A stretch of DNA of 64,000 nt from Papaver somniferum. Its lineage: Eukaryota; Streptophyta; Magnoliopsida; Ranunculales; Papaveraceae. Below are positions 55,134 through 64,000 of this stretch, piece by piece; the stretch's first letter is position 1; every line of letters begins with the position of its first letter. The notes under the pieces are model-generated. The model was not told the DNA's origin. It saw nothing but the letters and a program-made list of their open reading frames with translations, and did no database searches. Made by a program: the position numbers and the translations under genes. The stretch is from contig NC_039367.1 of the NCBI RefSeq assembly GCF_003573695.1, forward strand, positions 31,706,442-31,770,441, given 5' to 3'.

Positions 55134-56245
55134 TATCACCATCACTGACAAGCAGGGTCTCACTGGTTGTAAACGGGGAATTGAAGCGGTTAGAGGTTCT
55201 CCTGAACAGTCATACCAACACCTGGTCAGTCACATTAACATGCTTGTAGAATACAACCCAGGAACGCAAACAACAATTGAATCCGATAAAAATGGTGGTG
55301 TTTTGTATTATTATTTTTTGCGCTGGGCATATATTTACAAGGATTCAAGTCTTGGTGTAGACCCGCATTTGCTGTGTATGGTAAGCATCTAAGTGGGGAA
55401 CGCAGAGGAACTCTACTTTCGACAATTGAGTATGATGCCAATGTAAAAATGTACCTTATTGCGTTTTCCATCGTTGATTCTGAGAACGGTAATTCCTGTT
55501 TATGGTTCATGCAGAAGTTATTCGATGCGCTTGGTCACGAGTATTCAGTGACAAAGGATCTAGTTGTATGTTCAGACAGATCGGCAGGCTTCCAATCAGC
55601 GATTGCGGAAGTGTTTCCTGAAGCATGCCATGTGTACTGCGCGCACCATATTAAAGGTATCTAACAACAACAATTTATAGTCGTGTTACATTTGTTAAAA
55701 ACTCATATCCTTTAAAGTTTAACCCTTGAGCTATGTAGCACGGGACAACTCCTAGTTATCTTTGCCGATGTAGTTTACACATAATATTGAGGGAATATTC
55801 AGTTGTCATTTTTTCACAATGCAGGGAATATCATCAGGAGGTACCACAACTTCGCCGCTGCTAAGGAATTTATGAGAGATGCGCAAGCGTACACTATGGA
55901 TGGTTATCGGAGGGCTATGTTACAAGTCAAAAAGGATAAGGCAGTTTTTTCCTATGTGCAAGAACTTCATCCAAGGCATTGGGCTAGGGTGAAAGCCAAG
56001 AGAGCCTGTTATACTCTCATGACAACACACATCTGTGAGAGTTGGAATAACCTACTTTTGAAGGCTAGAGATCTCCATATAAACCATTTAGTGGATTTCA
56101 TTCGAACAGAGCTGATGGGAGGGTTGGATTGCAGGCTTTCAATCGTAGTGTCAGCTGGAGAAGTTGGATTGCAGGTACCCAATGTTGGCGCGGTAGTCAA
56201 TCATCCAACTGCAACAACGCCAGCCCCATCCCCAGCCAAAGCATA
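55134..56245 (+). pseudogene. MULE transposase, catalytic core remnant
   Basis: The first part (55,134 to about 55,318) has GSPEQSYQHLVSHINMLVEY-NPGT, the MULE segment before the DDE core. A one-base frame change in a poly-T run near 55,315 leads to FALGIYLQGFKSWCRPAF and AVYGKHLSGERRGTL. Then come LIAFSIVDSENGNSCLWFMQ, LVVCSDRSAGFQSAI (second Asp) and CHVYCAHHIKG. After an intron (about 55,662-55,824) the frame continues RYHNFAAAKEF, HWARVKAKR and HICESWNNLLLKAR (the Glu region). The first catalytic Asp (family VDGTHLKG) is Tyr here (VYGKHLSG). There is no SWIM zinc finger; the end is a short tail, VGLQVPNVG...SPAKA. It is inactive through the lost Asp, the frameshift and truncation. Confidence 0.85.
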
Positions 56246-56415
56246 GATCAGAACTTTCTGGATGGTCTCCGACTCTCTTGTTTAGAATGTATGTTTTTAT
56301 TTTGAATAAAAACATTGTCATGGGCTTTAATATTAAGTACCCTTGAAAAGTAAAACTCTTCTGGTTATGTAAGCTATTAATCCTTATAAGGCAATGACCT
56401 TTATCAGTGTTAATT
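56150..56415 (+). repeat. Copy 1 of a duplicated 3' gene end
   Basis: Includes the codons EVGLQVPNVG, the stop and a 3' UTR with ggtctccgactctcttgttt and ccttataaggcaatgacctt. It is repeated at about 58,000-58,305. Confidence 0.85.
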
Positions 56416-57331
56416 ATACTATGTTCTAAAATTCAGCGTCCTGGAAAATTTATCTATATCGTTATATTAGAAGTGCAAGCAAACTAAAGGTAATCTTGCT
56501 TTGTGTGCAGCTATTATCCGCAACAAGAATAATATGTTGTGCAAGAAATTTCTACAACTTATTATGGTCCCCAAAACCTGTGCAGGAAATATCCACAACA
56601 ACGGGAGAAACATCTTCTAGTTCAGTTTGGTGTGGGTGGAAGCATCTGTCACACATGTGAATGACACACACGGAAACTGTCCTTGTAAACAAGGTTGTTC
56701 AGGTGCAGAAAAACGGCTACATCGAAATATTATGTTGGGTCCAAAACATATGAACGACTCATGTTTACAAATATTCATTGCGTGCAGCTGTTATCCACGG
56801 TGATACGGAAAGACCAAAATAGTCTTATAGTTGTAGATATTCCCTGGTTTCTAGTTGCGGATATATCCTACACAGTTTTGAGTGGATATTTCATGTACGT
56901 CCCGGCCCCTTCTGACCAGGTACGATTTGTAACTATTCGTGTACCATCTTCCTCAAAAGTTGTGCCACGTGCGAAGTAGAGGCACAGAAAATTTGAAAGA
57001 CACAGAGGAAATTTAGAACGACGAGTTTGGAATTTGGAAGAGCAAGCTAACTCAATCACTGAAGAGATAAAAATATTTCGGAAAACGTCCCCATTAAGGT
57101 AAAGGGTGTTATTTAGACATCTCTTCAACCATATATTTTTCTTTAAAAGGAATGGAAACTAGATGTTTTTTTCATCTCGCTTCTGCAATCTTAGAGTGAA
57201 ACAAGAATATTAACTCAGAGACTCAATTTCATTCTCATCCCAAAACAGCCTTGGTAAATGAAAGAGATATTGTTGAGGACGGTTTCAACGGGATTCCACC
57301 ATCCTCAATTTCAATATAAATTTCACCATCC
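56416..57331. other. Interval between the transposase and the internally repeated ORF
   Basis: A 94-codon frame at 56,695-56,979 has no domain I recognise. Repeated phrases 'gcagctgttatccacgg' and 'gcagctattatccgc' occur near 56,786 and 56,507. Confidence 0.35.
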
Positions 57332-58104
57332 TTGGAGAACCAACCTCAATTTCAATCTCAACTCGCCGCACCTCAATTTCAATCTCATTCTCCATTTATG
57401 AATAACAGTTACGAAGTTGGGAATAGCAGTTCTAGCGATGTTAGTGGCAATGAAAATTGTGTTGGTGGTGATGATGCTGATAAAGGTAAATCCCCAATTG
57501 AATTGGAACCAGAGAAAACTCCCAAACCAAGTAAGACAGATGGGGTTCTGGTAATGGATGGATTATAACTGCATCCAACCCTCGATTTGGAACTCTTACT
57601 GCGCTTGAAGGTGTTTCACTTGTGGGTGATCGATTTTTGGTCGCCGGTGGAAGGAAAATGGGTTTTCAGACGATAGTGTTGTCCTACGAAACAATATTAC
57701 ATACACGTATGCTTGCAGCGGGGTTGGAGATAGATGGGGGTTATGGTAATGGATGGATTATAAATGTGACCCACCCCCGATTTGGAACTATTCCTTTGCT
57801 TGAAGGTGTTGCTCTTGTGGCTGATCGATTTTTGGTCTCCGGTGGAGTGCAGATGGGATTTGAGACCACGGTGTTGCCTTCCGATATAAGATCATTTGTC
57901 TGTATGCTTGCATTGAGAACCATAGATCCTGAAAGTGGTCTTGTCTTTCCAATCTTGGATCTTTATTGTACACATATTACCAGGCCTGCAGCCGTACTGT
58001 TAGCCGAAGAAGTTGGATTGCAGGTACCCAATGTTGGCCCATTCCCAACCACGAGCCAAAGCAACACCACCACCAGCATCAGAACCGAAGAAGAATTCAA
58101 ATAA
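57332..58104 (+). pseudogene. Unknown protein with two ~60-residue internal repeats, frameshifted
   Basis: Function not recognised. The ATG at 57,332 opens a Gln/Ser-rich N-terminus (MENQPQFQSQLAAPQFQSHS). It is followed by an acidic part and KTDG, where one base is missing, so this frame stops at 57,568. The restored register continues from about 57,550 with GWIITASNPRFGT..LEGV.LV.DRFLV.GG..MGF.T.VL. That unit is then repeated as GNGWIINVTHPRFGT..LEGVALVADRFLVSGG..MGFET.VLPS. The end (EEVGLQVPNVG) and 3' UTR copy those of the MULE transposase fragment 1.85 kb upstream. It may be a gene piece carried by the MULE, or an accessory gene of it. Confidence 0.4.
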
Positions 58105-58305
58105 ATTGGAGTGTGAACAAGGGTAATCCCTAGATCATAAATTTATGGACGGTCTCCGACTCTCTTGTTTAGAAGCAATATATGTTTTCTTTATTTTGAA
58201 CCAAAACATTGTCATGCTCTTTAACCTTCAAGTACCCTTGCAAAGTAAAATCTGGTTATGTAAGATGTTAAGCCTTATAAGGCAATGACCTTTCACAGTG
58301 CATGA
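58000..58305 (+). repeat. Copy 2 of a duplicated 3' gene end
   Basis: Matches 56,150-56,415: gaagttggattgcaggtacc at about 58,008, ggtctccgactctcttgttt at about 58,150, and ccttataaggcaatgacctt at about 58,272. Confidence 0.85.
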
Positions 58306-58681
58306 TGGTAATGGATTGAAGTGTTTAACTTATATTCTGAACATGTAAACGGCGGGTAAGCAAAGACATGCATGATGTACAACAAGTATTAAACTGAAGG
58401 TCCAATTTATTAAATGTATAAGCAGACAAAACAAACATAACCACAACAATAAAAAAAAACTAATACCTATAATTCTCAAATTGGAACAACATTACAAATT
58501 CACTTTAACAAAGATTAAACTAATAACGCTAGACTACTGTAATATAGTTAAAAACCTGGTGATGTGTTAAATATTACAAAAATAATGTTTTAAGTACTAT
58601 AAAAGATATTTTTTTAAGGAAAGATGCCCTATGGATGATTAGCGTTAGGAGCATTCCACACAATGGCATTTACACATGGAC
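58306..58681. other. Interval between convergent ORFs
   Basis: AT-rich, no gene; contains the likely 3' UTR of the ULP1-like gene on the minus strand. Confidence 0.4.
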
Positions 58682-61600
58682 TCAACATTTTTCCTGCCAT
58701 TTTTTATGCCTCATTCCACGATATATTTCTCTGGCTTTTAAATCATATATTTCAATAGGTTTGTTGATCTTTGGATACCTTTTCATTAGATAACATGTAA
58801 AAAGGAGGCAGTCTGGCTTAGTTCCTTGCTGTGGAATGCAAGTGGATGAACCTTTGTGCTGACTTCTGATACACCCACTAATTGTGTGTTTATCATTCGT
58901 GTGATAAAGATTTCCATTGTTTGTGCATCTTTATAGCATGGATCAAAAATGTTTGGATCAACAACATTGATGTTAATCATTGAGTTCAGGAACTGCCACT
59001 CTCTGTATTTAACATCAAACACCAATAGAATCCAGTGATGTTCCGAGGCTGTTGGGTCCAGACTTATATTCATGGGAATGAGGAGGAAGTCCAAGTTGTC
59101 CAGCTGCATTTTTTCGAAAGGTTTACGAGCACTTTCATCTATCTGACGTTGATTACCAATACGGACAGCATACTGCATTTTTTCCCCATAATTCAATTTG
59201 GTGAACATCATTCAGAAATCATGGAATGAATTAAACAAAACGTCACAAAACAAAATAGAGAACGTCGAAGAACTAACCCATGCCATAGGGTCTAAGTACG
59301 CACACTTATTGTACTTTGGATTTTCCGTCTTATGGTCCGATGCAGCTCTCATTCTCCTCCGTAATATATAGAACTGTATTGCTTGAGCGTCAACAAATTC
59401 ATCGAATAGTAATCCTTTAGTGTTGATCCGAGTACAATAACTTGTACATTTTCCTAATCAACAACATTTACATCCATGAGAAAAGTTGTGTCACTACAGG
59501 GTTTCAACAAGACCATTATCATGTTAGTTCAGTAGATAAACATGACACTATTGTAGTTTAGAGAATTCTAGGGAATGTTAAAGCATTTTTACAAAAATTC
59601 TAGATAATAAATTCTAATTCTATGCTCATATCATATATCTCCCTAATATCATCGTGATTTTCCAAATATCAAAAATTTAACAGTAGATATTTTACCTTGT
59701 CAAACAGTGCATCCAGAAACTAGAAATCCTCATTTTGTCTTCTAGACTCATTTTATCAAAATGTTCACTCCCCGCCAGATTGGGAAGCTTTTGACCAAGC
59801 GGCTTCTTCGTAGCTGTGTTTGGTTCTATATGATATTCTTCTTCACTATCAGTGTCTTCTTCTTCTTCAGTATCATCATCTTCCAGGCCATTCAGGATCT
59901 CTTTGTTTTTGGCGAAAAGTTCATAAAGCTCAAGACTGTATGAATCTAAATTAATGACTTCTCCATCAACTTTTAAACTATCTAGCACAGCCTCTCTGGC
60001 ACTAACAAACTCGACAAAAGCATCCAATTGACAATCTCTAGATTCAAACTTAGAAATTTCTTCATCTTTCTTCAACAACACTTGTCCATATATTTTCAAT
60101 TTATTCTCCAACAACTGAATCCTTATGTCCGAGCTCATATTACTGGTGTCAGGAACCACAGACTCAAGAGTCAATCTTTTCTCAGATTCCGACCAACCTT
60201 TTATCAGTGATTTTTCTAGCTGAAACTGAAGCATCAGAGGTATCAACAGACTTGCACAATAGATTTTTGGAAATAACTAAGAACTTAAGTCATAGATTTT
60301 AAATGATGTCTTTGTTTTTACCTTGGACACTGCTTCCTCCATATCTATTTTGTAACTCAGTTCCTTTGTTGTCCATCTTGCCATCCTTGGAAAATTATTT
60401 TTCTCTTGCTTGAAGTAGTTTGAGTGCTCTGCGAACAAGTACTGCATGCAAATAGCTTGAGTAAATCATTTTATTTTATTTTTAAAATTATGCACACAAT
60501 AATATATACCTACGCATGAAAATAACTCGAGTTAATAAGATTAATTATCGTGCAAACTAGTCGTAACTGTCACACTTACCAGTAGATAGGGTAAGCATCC
60601 ACATACAATTTTTTTTTATTTCCCTATGCTCGACATGAGAGTGGTGTGAATTAGCTTTGGCCAATCGAAAGTGTTCATCACTGAAAAACTTCGGAAATGT
60701 TTTCCATATTCCTTCTTTGACAACGAGCTTCCTTCTCATGTTGTTAGGAAGACAGTCACAGAAAGATGCACTGTGAGTAGCTTTATTAATAGGACAACAT
60801 TTCTACTTATTTCTTGTACATCTTCAGTCTCATCCTGAAGTATGCGCACAATGGTATTCTCAATGGTAGTCTTTTTCATCTTATCACTCTCAAGATAAGC
60901 CAATATATCTCCTTCTTCAGCAATTGACTCCCTACTCAGTTTTACAGTTTCCCCTGGTTTGGGTCTCATGATTCCAAAATTGACGGCAACATGATTAGGG
61001 TTACTTGTCAAGGTGACCTTATTGTCACCATCACCAAATTCAAAATAGTGGTCTTCATCATAGTTACCTTCTCCAGAGTACTTGTAAGCTCCTATAATTG
61101 TTTGAATTGGATGAGGATACTTCAATCAATCACTCTTAATCATAGGAACCTCCTTGTAAAGAAACAACTTCATTACCTTCCACATATGGCCTTTATTTAA
61201 ATACCTCAAATGTTCGTCCCTAAACCACAGTAATTTCTCTAACAAAGTTGTTGATCCCGCTTCAAGTATCAGCGCATCGCGCCTTTATCTTATCTCCGGA
61301 TCTTTCTCAAATCTTTCATAAAAACTTACTACTGCATGGAAGCCACCTTTGTAGGATTTTGATTTTGGTTCTGCAAAAATGAAGACAAAATACTCAGAAA
61401 TCATACTTCTGGAGCTAAAAATCTGCTGAACCTTTTAAATTAGGAAAAATTTATTTTCTTACCACCTTTGAAGGAGAAAATATCTGTACAAACTTCCTGT
61501 TTTTCTACTAGCATACCCTGCGAAATTGCTTCTTCTGGAAAAACAAAAGCATAATTAGGGCACTTGTACATATAGGTGGAAAAGCTTTTTCACGTCAAGC

Positions 61601-62373
61601 ATTACAGATCCATACAATCAAATTTGCTTACCACATTGATATGGGATGATATCTCCAGGATCTTCTAGTTTTTGCACTGCAAAAAGCGGTTCCGGAACAA
61701 CCACAATGGCAGTTGAAGTTTCTGCAAAAACAAAAGGATAAATCAGGAACTTGTACATAAACAAAACAAATAAAGTTTTGCAAGGGTTTAATTTTGAATT
61801 TTACACCAAAACCTTATAATATTTCTAATATTATAGGTTTTAACTCTATCAAGTGTCATCTTACTCAATTTTTCTATTTAGTTTGACTCGACTTCAACAC
61901 ATACCATAAGCTAGTGGACTTGGTTAGCTTGAATCAACTAAATACCAGTTTATAGCAGCCGGCATACACTAATTATGGTGTGAAATGCATATAGACAGTC
62001 GACAACAAATAAAATTAAGCTTAAGCCTAAATGTGTACATAATTCATGGTTAATTCAACTGTTTGCATGATTTTTTAATTTTCAATTGCATCTAATTGAA
62101 CATATTTCACTTGCATCTACTAAAAAAACAAATTATGGATAAATCATACACAAAGTAAATTACCAAATCTCATTAATTACCAGAAATTGGCTCTTTCTTT
62201 GGCAGTTTCCTCCTATTTGGTTCGATTTCGATTGGATCTTCTTCTTCTTTCACAACAAAAAATCTTAAATCATCTTCTTTTTGTACACCTGAATTACCCC
62301 TAATCAGACGATAATCAATCTTGAGATTTGAAGTAGATCGTCTTTTCTTTCTTGATTCACTCTTTTTCTCCAT
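58682..62373 (-). pseudogene. ULP1-like (C48) SUMO-protease gene, multi-exon, degraded
   Basis: First exon 62,373-62,182 (MEKKSESRKKRRST, basic, possible nuclear signal), then small exons near 61,722-61,632, 61,532-61,463 and 61,372 onward. A large region at 61.1-60.55 kb follows with two in-frame stops (after DPEIR and after MIKSD) and a frame change near 60,740. Next is an exon at 60,246-59,692, partly coiled-coil and Glu/Asp-rich (DDDTEEEEDTDSEEEYHIE). The C-terminal peptidase lies at 59,450-58,682: HHWILLVFDVKYREWQFLNS holds the catalytic His and, at the Asp position, Asn (LNS for LDS). After a frame change near 58,845, PQQGTKPDCLLFTCYLM holds the Gln and the nucleophile Cys; stop TGA is at 58,684-58,682. 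Broken many times, hence inactive. Orientation is opposite to the MULE transposase. Confidence 0.75.
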
Positions 62374-62835
62374 TACCAAATTTTTTTATTTTTTATTTTT
62401 GATGAATCACTGGGTTTCTGTTGAACTTGGAAAAAAAATGATTTCTAGGGTTTTCGTTTCCGCTCGCTCTCTCTCTCTCTCTCTTCAACAAAACGATGGT
62501 TTTTAAAATTGAGTTGTGGTGATCCGGTACTGGTAACGAGATGTGGTTTTGACCACAGGCTAAGTTTTGACCACCTAGTAACCATGCATCAGTAACACGT
62601 GCTCTGTTTGCATATAACGATTTAAAAACATTTTCACTTTTACGTTATAACTGTCGCGGTAAATGATTACCGTCACCAATTTTTAAATTAAAGATGTTTT
62701 CCTCTGATTTCTTTCTTTGGGGTCTTCAATGGGTCCAAAAACTAGCACACTCCTTTGCCCACTGGATTGGATATAAACCATAATCATCAATCCTTCGAGG
62801 CATAATCTGTTTCTCCTTGATATATATAAAATAAA
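62374..62835. other. Upstream region of the ULP1-like gene
   Basis: A (CT)n run at about 62,466-62,482 lies just upstream of the gene's start, in the likely 5' leader. Repeated 'ttttgaccac' phrases at 62,553 and 62,564. No gene. Confidence 0.4.
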
Positions 62836-63690
62836 ATTGCTTCATGACCTATGTGACTAGTCGAAATTCAAACCGGAAACACAAAAAGAAAGCACAAAAG
62901 CACAAAGAAACACACCAATTATCGAATTCATAGTTTGTACGTCGTTATACCACTTTTGAAGTTCATGACTTGTAGGACTAGTCAAAATTGCTTCATGACC
63001 TATGTGACTAGTCGAAATTCAAACCGGAAGCAGAAAAGAAAGCACAAAGAGAAGGCACAAAGAAACACACCAATTATCGAATTCATAGTGTGTACGCCGT
63101 TATACCACTTTTGAAGTTCATGACTTGTAGGACTAATCAAAATTGCTTCATGACCTATGTGACAAGTCGAAATTCAAACCGGAAATACAAAAAGAAAGCA
63201 CAAAGAGAAAGTATAAAGAAACACACCAATTATCGAATTCATAGTTTGTACGCCGTTATACCACTTTTGAAGTTCATGACTTGTAGGACTAGTCAAAATT
63301 TCTTCATGGCCTATGTGACTAGTCGAAATTCAAACCGGAAACACAAAAATAAAGCATAAAAGCACAAAGAAACACACCAATTATCGAATTCATAGTTTGT
63401 ACGCTGTTATACCACTTTTGAAGTTCATGACTTGTAGGACTAGTCAAAATATTCCTATGACCTATGTGACTAGTCGAAATTCAAACCAAAAGCACAAAAA
63501 GAAAGCACAAAGAAACACACTAATTACCGAATTCATAGTTTGTACGCTGTTATACCACTTTTGAAGTTCATGACTTGTGGGACTAGTCAAAATTGCTCCA
63601 TGACCTATGTGACTAGTCGAAGTTCAAACCGGAAGCACAAAAAGAAAGCACAAAGAGAAAGCACAAAAAATACACCAATTATCGAATTCA
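62836..63690 (+). repeat. Satellite-like tandem array, about 150-bp unit, 5.5 copies
   Basis: The unit begins attgcttcatgacctatgtg, then actagtcgaaattcaaaccgg, cacaaagaaacacaccaatt, atcgaattcatag and ttataccacttttgaagttc. Copies start at about 62,836, 62,987, 63,142, 63,298, 63,449 and 63,592 (period 143-156). Length varies mainly through the number of 'agaaagcacaa' sub-units. Short open frames crossing the array (63,090-63,359 and 63,540-63,788) are products of the repeat, not genes. Confidence 0.9.
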
Positions 63691-64000
63691 TTTTTCATTT
63701 TCCCGATTCATTCTTATATCAGAATGTCGATAACAATGTCCTAAATTTATTAATATTTTCTTGGATTTTTTTTCATGTCGAAGGTTGATAATTATACCGA
63801 ATACATGAGTTCGTATTAGCACAAAGAGAAACACACATGCTTCACAATCCGTATGAGCTTCCCAAATTCAATCTCATCCGTCAAGATCTTTTCTCAATCC
63901 GTATGAGTGGATCAAACGAACGTGGTCCGTCTATCATTTTCATTCGGATTCACTCATTTTTGTTTTTTTGAAGCATTTTTTTATTCACCAAACCTTCACT
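63691..64000. other. Window end, nothing recognised
   Basis: A phrase 'atccgtatgag' is repeated near 63,848 and 63,898. No gene is visible before the window ends. Confidence 0.4.

Noticed and set aside
62836..63690. Regular repeats resembling a CRISPR array
   Set aside because: The repeat unit is about 150 bp with no unique spacers, and the surrounding DNA is plant nuclear; it is a tandem satellite.
63090..63788. Cys/Thr-rich repeated frames
   Set aside because: They follow the satellite unit exactly and break where the unit length varies.

Overview
Nuclear DNA of a flowering plant, probably a eudicot. The window is AT-rich, intron-rich and dense in transposable elements. Its three conserved host genes are plant-typical: a SIN3-like corepressor, ribosomal protein L7, and the chloroplast RNA helicase ISE2/DExH15. 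The species cannot be fixed from the sequence; a basal eudicot such as the poppy family is only a guess.

Layout. 1-6.3 kb: an eroded SIRE-type Ty1/copia element (2.7-kb LTR, tRNA-Met primer site, broken gag). 6.3-9.9 kb: a Mutator-like element (MULE) with terminal inverted repeats and a perfect 9-bp target duplication, inserted in or beside the copia remnant; it carries a decayed mudrA 5' part and, on the other strand, a broken zinc-knuckle/GRF-finger gene. 10-19.8 kb: degenerate tandem repeats, two Helitron-like 3' ends, another copia-type LTR, no host gene. 19.8-28.9 kb: the SIN3-like gene (+), 22 coding exons, all phases consistent, 1,397 codons before the stop. 29.4-30.3 kb: a non-autonomous TIR element built from a minisatellite. 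30.4-32 kb: RPL7 (-), with a net +1-nt frame disruption in its first coding exon. 33.4-36.8 kb: a solo-LTR-like unit with a dense W-box cluster and hairpin repeats. 37.2-43.2 kb: ISE2 (-), 16 coding exons, 1,173 codons. 43.4-46.9 kb: MITEs, GGATCAAC/GTTGATCC inverted-pair arrays, a structurally intact tRNA-Trp-like gene, and a Harbinger-type MITE filled with palindromes. 47.1-51.2 kb: an LTR element without coding capacity, containing a nested inverted-repeat element. 52.3-53.4 kb: broken cysteine-synthase-like exons in scrambled order. 55.1-62.4 kb: a decayed MULE transposase, an unknown gene with an internal repeat, and a broken ULP1-like SUMO-protease gene facing them; this recalls Kaonashi-type MULEs that carry ULP1-like genes. 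62.8-63.7 kb: an approximately 150-bp satellite-like tandem array.

The three host genes act in separate processes (histone deacetylase recruitment, cytosolic translation, chloroplast RNA processing). Nothing suggests they work as a unit. SIN3-like and RPL7 point toward each other; RPL7 and ISE2 lie on the same strand, separated by the solo LTR. The remainder is transposon-derived. The most unusual signals are the transposons that carry gene pieces, and three unrelated repeat arrays whose units can each fold into a hairpin.
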